Shown here piece after piece: positions 43,242 through 51,217 of a stretch of DNA of 64,000 nucleotides. The stretch spans positions 1,984,001-2,048,000 of the forward strand of contig CBDBMT010000003.1 in NCBI GenBank assembly GCA_965207585.1, given 5' to 3'. The notes under the pieces were generated by a model. That model worked only from the letters and a program-made list of their open reading frames with translations. It had not been told where the DNA came from and searched no databases. The position numbers were made by a program, and so were the translations under genes. The stretch is from Bin87 sp965207585. Lineage in GTDB: Bacteria; Chloroflexota; Dehalococcoidia; Lucifugimonadales; UBA3495. Every line of letters begins with the position of its first letter. The stretch's first letter is position 1.

Positions 43242-44333
43242 CTAGTTGTCGAAGTCCGTTATCACGCTGCGGCGGACGCTTTGGGCCTTCATGTCGGCGA
43301 AAGCCTTGTTGATCTCCGACAGCGCCAGCTCCTGGGTTACCAGCTCGTCCAGCTTGAGGCGGCCCTGCTTGTAGAACTCGATGTAGCGCGGCATGTCGGT
43401 GCGGAAGCGGTTGGACCCCATGGTGCAGCCCTGGATCGCGCGGCCCCGCCGCAGGAAGTTGCCGGCGTCCAGCTCGATCTTGACGCCCTCGGGCACCATG
43501 CCGATGATGGTGGCCACGCCGCCCGGCCGCAGCATGTTGTAGCAGTCCTCGGCGGTCTGCTTCAGGCCGATGGCCTCGAAGGAATAATCAACGCCGCCGT
43601 CGGTCAGGTCGATGATGCGCTCGGCGACGTTGCCCGCCGTGGCGTCGATGACGTCGGTGGCGCCGAACTCGCGGGCCAGGCCGAGCTTGTCCTCGGTGGT
43701 GTCGATGGCGATGATGCGCAGAGCGCCGGCCAGCGCCGCCGCCTGCACGCAGTGGATGCCGATGCCGCCGCAGCCGACCACGGCCACGGTGCTGCCCGGC
43801 TCAACGCGGGCGGTGTTCAGCACCGCGCCCAGGCCGGTGGTCGCGCCGCAGCCGATGAGCGCCAACTGCGGGAAGGGAATGTCATCGTCCACCTTGACCA
43901 GCGCGTTCTCATGGACCAGCATCTCGGCCGCGTAGGAGCCCAGCTGGGCGAACTGGGTGATGGCCTCGCCGTCCTTGCGCAGGCGGGGCGGGTCTTCGCG
44001 CCGGCGCGTCACCGCTGTCCGGTCGCAGAGGTAGGGCTGGCCTCGCGTGCAAAATTCGCAGGTGCCGCAGAACACGGACAGGCATGAGATCACCGAGTCG
44101 CCCGGCCGAACGTAACTGACCTGCTCGCCCACCGCTTCCACGGTGCCGGCGGCCTCGTGGCCCAGGATGCAGGGCATGGGCGTGGTATAGAGTCCTTCGA
44201 CGAAATGGAGGTCGCTGTGGCACACGCCGGACGCGCCCGTCCGCACCAATACTTCACGGGGCGCCGGCGCGTCGACCTGCACGTCTTCAACGACTACCGG
44301 CTGATTAACTTCGCGCAAAACTGCTGCTTTCAT
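43242..44333 (-). CDS. Zn-dependent alcohol dehydrogenase
   Basis: A 363-aa MDR alcohol dehydrogenase. Catalytic zinc ligands are GVCHSD and GHEAAG; structural zinc Cys are in CGTCEFCTRGQPYLC; the NAD site is VAVVGCGGIGIHCVQ. It resembles class III or aryl-alcohol dehydrogenases that oxidise primary alcohols or S-(hydroxymethyl)thiols. GGAGGG lies nine bases before the start. It diverges from the LLM gene at 44528. Confidence 0.93.
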   Translation of the reverse strand: MKAAVLREVNQPVVVEDVQVDAPAPREVLVRTGASGVCHSDLHFVEGLYTTPMPCILGHEAAGTVEAVGEQVSYVRPGDSVISCLSVFCGTCEFCTRGQPYLCDRTAVTRRREDPPRLRKDGEAITQFAQLGSYAAEMLVHENALVKVDDDIPFPQLALIGCGATTGLGAVLNTARVEPGSTVAVVGCGGIGIHCVQAAALAGALRIIAIDTTEDKLGLAREFGATDVIDATAGNVAERIIDLTDGGVDYSFEAIGLKQTAEDCYNMLRPGGVATIIGMVPEGVKIELDAGNFLRRGRAIQGCTMGSNRFRTDMPRYIEFYKQGRLKLDELVTQELALSEINKAFADMKAQSVRRSVITDFDN

Positions 44334-44527
44334 CTCACTTTCCCTCCGGTGTCAACTCCACCGAGCTTGCCGGTGAATGTGGCGCGAGGTTAGCATCGGC
44401 CGCCGGCGAGCGTCAACACGGGCCTCCGCCTGACAGGAGGTGAGCCTGGCATCTCGGGGGCAGCGATATGGAGTACAATTGTTGGCGACTCGCTGGGTCA
44501 AGCAATCAACAACGAGGAACCGAGATC

Positions 44528-45682
44528 ATGTTCAAAAGTTTTAGCGCATCCTATGCCGGCCACGTGGTGGACGATAACCTGGGACTGGAGGGGACGCCCG
44601 CCAACGACCGCTGGTACTCCAACGAGCAACTCGCCGAGGCCTTCGACTGGGCGCTGGACATTTCCAGGCACCTGGAGGACAACGGCTACGATGAGTTCTG
44701 GATGGCCGAGCACCACTTCCAGCCCGAAGGGTACGAGTGCATCCCCAACCTGATCATGCTGGGGCTGTACCTGGCCTGCAACACCCAGCGGCTCAAGTAC
44801 GGCTGCGGCTTCAACATCACGCCCATGTGGCACCCGCTGCGCCTGGCGGAGGACTTCGCCATGGCCGACATCCTCTCCGGCGGGCGCATCATCTTCGGTG
44901 TGGGCCGCGGCTACCATTCCCGCGAAGTTGAGACCTTCGGCTCCCCCATGTTCGACGGCGACGCCAACCGCGAGCTGTTCGAGGAGCAGGTCGAGGTTAT
45001 GGTCAAGGCGTTCAACGAGGAAGCTTTCTCCCACGAGGGCAAGCACTACCAGATACCGGCACGGGTGCCCTATCGCGGCTACACCCTGGAGAAGCTGAGC
45101 CTGGTGCCACGGCCCCTGCGTCAGCCGGTGGACATCTGGCAGCCGCTGGTTTCGGGCAACCCCAAGGGCGTTGATTTCATGGCCCGCATCGGCATCAAGG
45201 CCATGGTGGCCAACACGCCGGAGCCCGCCCGACACGAACGGCTGACGATGTACCAGCAGGCCGCCGCCAAGTATGGACGCGAGTTGCAACTGGGCGAGGA
45301 CATCGCCCTGGGCTACCGCTTCTTCATCGGAGCCAACCGGGAGCAGGCCATCAAGGAGGCCAAGCCCTACTTTGAGGAAGCGATGAAATTCGCCGCGCCG
45401 CTGGGTCTCATGCGTTTGGAGCAAAACCAAATCGATGCCGTGGCCAACCCCGGCCTGCGTCGTGGCGTGCACCTTCCCACCCTGGAAGAGGCGGTGGAGA
45501 GTGGGGCATGGCTCTGCGGCTCGGCGGACGACATCGCCAATGCGCTCAAGGAAGACGAGGCGAGATATCCTGGCGTGGAGAGGGTCAACCTGGGCTCGGT
45601 GATGGGCATGCCCCGGGAGGTCTTCAAGGATCAGCTCTCGCGGTTCGCGCAGGACGTGATGCCGGGGTTCAACGGCAATTAA
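44528..45682 (+). CDS. LLM class flavin-dependent oxidoreductase
   Basis: A 384-aa luciferase-fold enzyme from ATG 44528. Motifs: EFWMAEHHFQPEGYECIPN, YGCGFNITPMWHPLRLAEDF, and LSGGRIIFGVGRGYHSREVE. It is close to the LLM at 15290 in arrangement but clearly divergent. FMN use is likely. A TACAAT box lies at 44474-44479, about 48 bases upstream, with no good -35 box. Confidence 0.9.
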   Translation: MFKSFSASYAGHVVDDNLGLEGTPANDRWYSNEQLAEAFDWALDISRHLEDNGYDEFWMAEHHFQPEGYECIPNLIMLGLYLACNTQRLKYGCGFNITPMWHPLRLAEDFAMADILSGGRIIFGVGRGYHSREVETFGSPMFDGDANRELFEEQVEVMVKAFNEEAFSHEGKHYQIPARVPYRGYTLEKLSLVPRPLRQPVDIWQPLVSGNPKGVDFMARIGIKAMVANTPEPARHERLTMYQQAAAKYGRELQLGEDIALGYRFFIGANREQAIKEAKPYFEEAMKFAAPLGLMRLEQNQIDAVANPGLRRGVHLPTLEEAVESGAWLCGSADDIANALKEDEARYPGVERVNLGSVMGMPREVFKDQLSRFAQDVMPGFNGN

Positions 45683-45756
45683 CGCGCCCACCGGAAGTCA
45701 TAATGACGATGGGGACGGGTTTATTACCGTCCCCATGCGATTTTATTGGCGGTCGT

Positions 45757-46296
45757 CTATCCTCTATCTGGCAACGGCGGGCGGGTGAACCAGTGGTAGC
45801 TGTAGGCGCCCTGCGCGCCTCTTACGAAGGCGAACAGCAGCCCACCGTAAATCGCGATCCATATCGCGTCGCGGAAACCGTCCAGGGTTATCAACCCGAG
45901 CATGATCAGCACGATCCGCGACACGACGAACCCCACTGCCAGCAGCACGGCTGCGGGACGCCAGCGGCGCATCACTCCCAGGGCCAGCGCGGCCAGCACG
46001 AATCCTTCGATGCCGTAATAGATGAGAAGGTTTGCCGGCGGTATCGCCGGCGCGGTGCCTTCGACTTCAGAGACCGCCAGCGCGGGAGCCGCCATCCACA
46101 CCAGCAGCACCCCGATGGTCCATACCCACCACACCAGGCCACACACCCAGGCCCACCGCATCCAGCGTCGGGCCTGCTCGGGGTTGGCGGCCATCATCCG
46201 CCCGCGCCATCCCGGCGGGCGGTGGTAGTCATCCGTCCCGGAAGAAGCCGATTCCAGAGCCGGTTCCGGTACGGCTCCCGGCGGCTCCGAGGCCAT
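45757..46296 (-). CDS. Four-span membrane protein, hypothetical
   Basis: A 179-aa protein: a polar Pro/Gly N-terminus of about 45 residues, then hydrophobic spans (WAWVCGLVWWVWTIGVLLVW, LLIYYGIEGFVLAALALGVM, AVLLAVGFVVSRIVLIMLGL, AIWIAIYGGLLFAFV). No family is recognised. It follows the small protein at 46303 on the same strand and may belong to the DoxX-led group. Confidence 0.65.
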   Translation of the reverse strand: MASEPPGAVPEPALESASSGTDDYHRPPGWRGRMMAANPEQARRWMRWAWVCGLVWWVWTIGVLLVWMAAPALAVSEVEGTAPAIPPANLLIYYGIEGFVLAALALGVMRRWRPAAVLLAVGFVVSRIVLIMLGLITLDGFRDAIWIAIYGGLLFAFVRGAQGAYSYHWFTRPPLPDRG

Positions 46297-46302
46297 GACC
46301 GG

Positions 46303-46533
46303 CTAGTTGTCTTCGTCCAGCAGCGGCAGAGTGGTCCAGGTCACTCCATCGGGGTCTGAAGACAGACCCTGCTCCCCGATCATCCGCCGCAGGTCCAACA
46401 GGGTGGCGTTGACCTCGCCAGTGACCTTCTGCCACTCCGGTTCGGGTGGGAACCAGTAGGGCGAGTTGATTCGCACCACCTGGTTCTGGGAGGAGTTGAA
46501 GTAGATACCGAAGCGCGCTGCTTGTTGCTGCAT
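46303..46533 (-). CDS. Small acidic hypothetical protein
   Basis: A 76-aa protein (MQQQAARFGIYFNSSQNQVV, then SPYWFPPEPEWQKVTGEVNA). It has no membrane span or known motif; a Glu/Asp-rich C-terminus is the main feature. It lies between DoxX and a membrane protein gene on the minus strand, after a strong hairpin at 46548-46574. The ribosome site AAAGAG is modest. Confidence 0.5.
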   Translation of the reverse strand: MQQQAARFGIYFNSSQNQVVRINSPYWFPPEPEWQKVTGEVNATLLDLRRMIGEQGLSSDPDGVTWTTLPLLDEDN

Positions 46534-46547
46534 AATAGCTACTCTTT

Positions 46548-46574
46548 GCCCGGCGTCTTGGGGAGACGCCGGGC
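46548..46574 (-). terminator. Strong hairpin after DoxX gene
   Basis: Perfect eleven-base stem GCCCGGCGTCT/AGACGCCGGGC with a five-base loop between the DoxX stop and the next ORF on the minus strand. No T-run follows, so it may stabilise mRNA or attenuate rather than terminate fully. Confidence 0.5.
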
Positions 46575-46609
46575 GATCGGTGTGAGTTTGGTATTGAGAT
46601 GTGGTCTGG

Positions 46610-47080
46610 CTAGAGGATTTCCTTCTTGAGGATCAGGCGTTCCAGCCCGTACTTCCGGCTGCCCATGATACCGATGATGCCGGCGATGGCGAACCAGAGG
46701 ATCGAGACCTCCCCACCGCTGGCCGTGAAACCGCCTTCGGCCGGGAAGATGTGCGGGGCAATGCCGTTGGGGAAGTGCATCATGAAGTATGCGATCACCA
46801 TGGTGACGCACAGCGCCCCTGCCCCCAGTCGGGTGAGCACGCCGAAGCCGATCAGCAGGGCCGAGATGAACTCGATCCAACCGGCAAGGTACACGATGTC
46901 AGGAGGACCTCCAGGTCCCGGAGGCGGGAATCCCCACATTTGGAACGCTTTCTGAGCCCCGTGCAGGGACACGATGAACGCGAAGATGAGCCGGAACAGT
47001 AAATAGAACTCGTCGGTGAAACGCCCGAAGATACGCCCAAAGATGGACGTATCTGCCGGCGTTGCGTTATTGGTGGCCAT
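46610..47080 (-). CDS. DoxX-family membrane protein
   Basis: A 156-aa DoxX protein with four spans: LLFRLIFAFIVSLHGAQKA, IVYLAGWIEFISALLIGFGV, CVTMVIAYFMMHF, and LWFAIAGIIGIMG. The first span carries the family Arg and HG motif. DoxX proteins are small quinone- or thiosulfate-linked subunits, or of unknown role. GGAGGAG precedes the start with good spacing. Confidence 0.85.
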   Translation of the reverse strand: MATNNATPADTSIFGRIFGRFTDEFYLLFRLIFAFIVSLHGAQKAFQMWGFPPPGPGGPPDIVYLAGWIEFISALLIGFGVLTRLGAGALCVTMVIAYFMMHFPNGIAPHIFPAEGGFTASGGEVSILWFAIAGIIGIMGSRKYGLERLILKKEIL

Positions 47081-47166
47081 AACACTCTCCTCCGCAGCAA
47101 GTTATTTCGCCAGACCAAGAGAGGCGACGCTGCGGCGATAATGTTATTACGAAAATGTTAAATACG

Positions 47167-48456
47167 CTACCGTATGATTTGCTCAATTGCGATTGTTTCT
47201 TCGCGACTTGGCCCCGTGGAAATTATATGGGCATCACAGCCCACGAGTGACTCGATACGCTTCACGTATGCCAGGGCATTAGCCGGTAACTGTTCCGTGC
47301 GCGTCGCGCTGGCGGTGGGTTCCATCCACCCGGGCATCTTTTCGTAAACGGGTTCGCAGCGTTCCAGCAGGGTAGTATTGGCCGGGAACCGGTCCAGATC
47401 CTTTCCGTCGGCGCGGTAGCCGACGCAGATTTTCACGTCGGGCATGCCGTCCAGGATGTCCAGGCGCGTGAGCACCATTCCGGTGAAACCGTTGATCTGG
47501 CGGCTGTAACGGGCGGCTACCGCGTCGAACCAGCCGACGCGACGCGCCCGTCCGGTAGTGGTGCCGTACTCGTGAGCTTTCTCTCGCAAGTCCTCGCCCG
47601 CCTGGCCGTGCATCTCCGTGGGCATTGGGCCGCCGCCGACGCGGGTGGAATATGCTTTGAACACACCGACCACGCTTTCGATGGATTGCGGGTTGATCCC
47701 CAGGCCGGTAATCGCGCCGCCGATGGACGGCGAGGATGAGGTGACATAGGGGTAGGAACCGTGGTCAACGTCTAGCAGCGTTCCCTGGGCGCCTTCCAGC
47801 AGCACCCGCTTTCCCTGTTCCAGCAGGTCCTGCACCATCTGCTCGGTGGGGCGAACCATTGGCCGCAGCTGCTCCCCCCACTGGCGGCAAAGTTCCAGAA
47901 TCTCATCGGCATCCATGGGTTCGCCGCCGTACACTCCGGTAATGATCCGGTTTTTCATCTCCACGGCCGCTTGCACCCGGTCGGGCAGTTGCTCCGCGGT
48001 GTCCAGCAAGTCGCCGACGCGAATGCCGTCGCGGGACACTTTGTCGATGTAGGCTGGGCCAATGCCCTGTCCGGTGGTGCCGATGGCGCCGCTGCCCCGG
48101 GCCTGCTCCTGCAACTCATCCAGCAGGATGTGGTAGGGCATGATGACGTGGGCGCGGTCGCTGACGAATAACCGGCCGGTGTCGATGCCCCGTTCCTCCA
48201 GTCCGGAGATTTCCCCCAGCAGCACGCGGGGATTAACCACGACGCCGTTGCCGATGATCCCCGTCACGCCGGGCCAGCAGATGCCGGACGGAACCAGGTG
48301 CAGCTGAAACTCCCCGCGCTCGTTGACCACCGTGTGCCCGGCGTTGTTGCCACCGGCGTATCGCACCACGCAATCGGACTGGCCGGCAAGGTAGTCGATG
48401 ACTTTGCCCTTGCCCTCGTCGCCCCATTGTCCCCCGATTACGGCGTAAGCCGGCAT
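47167..48456 (-). CDS. purA: Adenylosuccinate synthetase
   Basis: A 429-aa enzyme of normal length. The P-loop GDEGKGK is at 12-18, the IMP/Asp site is NNAGHTVV, and GTTGQGIGPAYIDKVSRDG, PTEMHG and TTGRARRVGWFDA follow. It makes adenylosuccinate from IMP and aspartate with GTP. It stands alone on the minus strand, reading away from the amidohydrolase gene at 48699. Confidence 0.97.
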   Translation of the reverse strand: MPAYAVIGGQWGDEGKGKVIDYLAGQSDCVVRYAGGNNAGHTVVNERGEFQLHLVPSGICWPGVTGIIGNGVVVNPRVLLGEISGLEERGIDTGRLFVSDRAHVIMPYHILLDELQEQARGSGAIGTTGQGIGPAYIDKVSRDGIRVGDLLDTAEQLPDRVQAAVEMKNRIITGVYGGEPMDADEILELCRQWGEQLRPMVRPTEQMVQDLLEQGKRVLLEGAQGTLLDVDHGSYPYVTSSSPSIGGAITGLGINPQSIESVVGVFKAYSTRVGGGPMPTEMHGQAGEDLREKAHEYGTTTGRARRVGWFDAVAARYSRQINGFTGMVLTRLDILDGMPDVKICVGYRADGKDLDRFPANTTLLERCEPVYEKMPGWMEPTASATRTEQLPANALAYVKRIESLVGCDAHIISTGPSREETIAIEQIIR

Positions 48457-48698
48457 TGTCCTGTACTCCCGGATAGTTTAGAAAGTAAACCGAAAAATCG
48501 CCCCCGCAGGCTGCTGCCAGCGGCGGCACGACATTCTTTGTTCGATGGCGTTCGTCGGTTAGGCGGCCAGTATAGCAGAAACCGATACGAGACGACACAC
48601 TTGTCCGAATGATATGATTTGCGCGGGCGGGCTGGTGGTGAACTTCGCCGCTCCCGCCATCGCAACCCCATGCACACTGAATAAAACGGAGGCTGATT

Positions 48699-49724
48699 AT
48701 GCCCTTTGGAGGCAACGACTGGCACGCGCTCCGACAGGAAGAAACCCTGGAGCCCGAGATCCCCATCTGCGACCCGCACCACCACTTCTGGGACTACCGC
48801 ACCGAGCGGATTCCCTACCACCGCTACCTGCTGCACGAGCTGGCCGATGACGTCAACAGCGGACACAACGTCACCTCAACGGTCTTCGTGGAAGCCCGCT
48901 CCATGTACCGCACCACCGGACCCGAGGAGATGCGCCCCGTGGGCGAGGTGGAGTTCGTGCAGGGCCTGGCCGCCGCATCCGCCAGCGGCCTCTACGGCCC
49001 CTGCCGCGCGGCCGCGTCCATCGTGGGCCATGCCAACCTGAACCTTGGCGACGGCGTCAAGCCCGTGCTGGAGGCGCTGCAAGCGGCCAGCCCCAACCGG
49101 TTCCGCGGCATCCGCCACTCGGTCACCTGGGACCCGCACCCCGAGGTCGAGAACACCGCCGCTCACCGCGCCGCCAACCAGATGTCCAGCGACAACTTCC
49201 GCGCGGGCGCCCGCGTCCTCGCCAGCATGGGCCTGACGCTGGAAGGCTGGATGTACTTCCCGCAGATGTTCGAGCTGGCCGACTTCGCCAAGGCGGTGCC
49301 CGACCTCACCATCATCCTGAACCACATCGGCGGCCTGTTGCGCGTCGGCCCTTACTCCAACAGCGAGGAGACGCTGGCGACTTGGCGCCAGGGCATCGCC
49401 GCCGCTGCCGAGTGTCCCAACGTGGTCATCAAGCTGGGCGGCATCGGCATGCCCCGCACCGGCTTCGACTGGCACGAGCGGGACATCCCCGCCGGCTCCG
49501 AGGAGCTGGCCAACGACATGGCGCCGCTGGTCAACTACTGCATCGAGCAGTTCGGCCCCGACCGCTGCATGTTCGAGAGCAACTTCCCGGTGGACAAGGT
49601 GTCCTACTCGTACAACGTGATGTACAACGCCTTTAAGCGCCTCTCGAAGGACTACTCCCCGACCGAGCGCGCCGCCATGTTCCACGACACGGCAGTCCGC
49701 GTGTACAGCGTGGACGAAAGCTGA
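48699..49724 (+). CDS. Amidohydrolase-2 family hydrolase
   Basis: A 341-aa TIM-barrel amidohydrolase. The entry motif CDPHHHFWDYR supplies His-x-His metal ligands; ILNHIGGLLRVG and the late FGPDRCMFESNFPVDK provide the remaining site, typical of PF04909 lactonase/decarboxylase-type members. The substrate is probably a lactone or aromatic acid; not resolved. GGAGG lies seven bases before ATG 48699. A strong terminator follows. Confidence 0.9.
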   Translation: MPFGGNDWHALRQEETLEPEIPICDPHHHFWDYRTERIPYHRYLLHELADDVNSGHNVTSTVFVEARSMYRTTGPEEMRPVGEVEFVQGLAAASASGLYGPCRAAASIVGHANLNLGDGVKPVLEALQAASPNRFRGIRHSVTWDPHPEVENTAAHRAANQMSSDNFRAGARVLASMGLTLEGWMYFPQMFELADFAKAVPDLTIILNHIGGLLRVGPYSNSEETLATWRQGIAAAAECPNVVIKLGGIGMPRTGFDWHERDIPAGSEELANDMAPLVNYCIEQFGPDRCMFESNFPVDKVSYSYNVMYNAFKRLSKDYSPTERAAMFHDTAVRVYSVDES

Positions 49725-49749
49725 CGGGGACAGCCGCCATGACCGTGAC

Positions 49750-49792
49750 GGAGCGGAAAGTCCCTGGCGCTCACGCAGGGACTTTCCGCTCC
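49750..49792 (+). terminator. Strong rho-independent terminator
   Basis: A perfect 17-base stem (GGAGCGGAAAGTCCCTG and its complement) with a nine-base loop, followed by TTCTCC. It lies 26 bases after the amidohydrolase stop on the plus strand. Confidence 0.8.
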
Positions 49793-49869
49793 TTCTCCTC
49801 TGGCAGAAGAGGGTTAGGGCAATGGGGCCACTTGCCATATAGTCTATGGCTAACTCCGGGCAATGCTGT

Positions 49870-49875
49870 TATAAT
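49870..49875 (+). promoter_or_regulatory. -10 box TATAAT left of the insertion sequence
   Basis: TATAAT at 49870-49875 lies 42 bases before the inserted element. Without the insertion it would be about 106 bases from the metalloprotease ATG (51218). The -35 match (TGGCTA, 17 bases away) is weak. It is a candidate promoter that the insertion has separated from its gene. Confidence 0.5.
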
Positions 49876-49916
49876 GCGGTGTAATTCGATTTCGGTAAAG
49901 CTCCGCAGTTTACGTG

Positions 49917-51149
49917 CAGGGCAATCGCGTCTTATCCGAGGAGGACTTTGAGCAGGTAGTCCTCGTCCCATCCGGCGTTGAGTCGTTTGCCCTGGATGCC
50001 TACTTTCAGCGTTCTCTCGTTTTTCAAGAGGTTGTGTCCGATCTGGCGCAGGGTGTTGATGTTCTGTGGTCCGTGGTCTTTGCGGACTCGGCACTGGTCC
50101 TCCCGAAAGGACACGTCCAGGGTCCAGTGCAACGAGTTTTCGATGCTCCAGTGGCCTCTAATGGCGGCCAGCAGTTGTTCCGCTGACCCGGCCAGACTGC
50201 TGATGTAGTAGCGGGGCTGGCTGGCGTCGCCTGCTGCGGTGGTGCGGTGGCCCACCACCCTGACGGCGGCTTTCAGTTCCGGCCATTGCCCCTGGGGGTC
50301 CAGATAGTCCAGGCAGTCCGGCTCGGTGATGACCCAGCATTCCCGCCGTTCCACCCGCCCGTGTCCCTTGTCCAGGGTTTGAGCGTAGTCATAGGGCACG
50401 CCGTCAAAGCCCAATGCCTCGGCCCCTTCGAACAGGTCTTGAATATTCTCGTACAGTTGACCCTGGTTCTCCTTCACCGCCAGCACATAGTCGGCACCAC
50501 CATCTGTGATCTGCTGCGCAATCTCTCGCTGGCAGCCCATGGCGTCGATAGTTACGATACAGCCATTCAACTCCAGCATCTCCAGCAGTTGAGGAATGGC
50601 AGTGATCTCATTGGATTTCTCGTCGGTCTTGACCTGACCCAGGGTCAGGCTTTGCTGGGTGGCCCAGGCGCTGACCATATGGATGGCCCCCTTCTTCCCA
50701 GCACGGTCATAGGACCGTCGGGCCGTCTTGCCGTCGATAGCCACCACCTCGCCAGGCAACAACTCGGCGATGGCCTGGGTCCATGAGATGAAGCAATCCT
50801 GCAACTGCACTGGGTCCAGACGGGCGAAGACATCGCCGAAGGTGTCGTGGGACGGAATGCCGTGGGGCAGTTCCAGGAAACTCTGAAACCAGGCCAGCTT
50901 GCTCCTGCCGAACAGCTCGATATGAACCCAGGAATCAGCCCCACAGATGGTGGCGCAGATGGCGATGGCCAGGATGTCCACCAGTTTGTGGTGTCGGGTG
51001 CGTTCTACCCGGGGATCGTCCAACTCGGCGAAATGATCGAGAATGGTTGCCTTGGGTGCTTGTGCCATGCCCTCCTACCTCCACGACCTGCAATGGATCA
51101 TCGGACATTAGCACATTTCTAAAAATCTCATTAAGGCGCGATTGCCCTG
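49917..51149. mobile_element. Complete ISAs1-family insertion sequence
   Basis: A 1,233-bp element with inverted ends CAGGGCAATCGCG at both termini (left 49917, right ending 51149). It is flanked by a perfect ten-base target duplication AGTTTACGTG (49907-49916 and 51150-51159). It carries a single intact transposase gene. The undamaged ends and perfect duplication indicate a recent insertion. Confidence 0.95.
49932..51068 (-). CDS. ISAs1-family DDE transposase
   Basis: A 378-aa transposase with the N-terminal DDE_Tnp_1-associated domain (ATILDHFAELDDPRVERTRH) and a DDE core: first Asp in VAIDGKTARRS, second in VTIDAMGCQ, Glu in HWSIENSLHWTLDV. It is intact and its ends fit the inverted repeats. 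ISAs1 elements typically duplicate 8-10 bases, as here. Confidence 0.95.
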   Translation of the reverse strand: MAQAPKATILDHFAELDDPRVERTRHHKLVDILAIAICATICGADSWVHIELFGRSKLAWFQSFLELPHGIPSHDTFGDVFARLDPVQLQDCFISWTQAIAELLPGEVVAIDGKTARRSYDRAGKKGAIHMVSAWATQQSLTLGQVKTDEKSNEITAIPQLLEMLELNGCIVTIDAMGCQREIAQQITDGGADYVLAVKENQGQLYENIQDLFEGAEALGFDGVPYDYAQTLDKGHGRVERRECWVITEPDCLDYLDPQGQWPELKAAVRVVGHRTTAAGDASQPRYYISSLAGSAEQLLAAIRGHWSIENSLHWTLDVSFREDQCRVRKDHGPQNINTLRQIGHNLLKNERTLKVGIQGKRLNAGWDEDYLLKVLLG

Positions 51150-51217
51150 AGTTTACGTGGAGACGGATCTAACCTAATCTCCGCGTATCAATCTTCGGAT
51201 TGCGCCAGGAGGATCCA

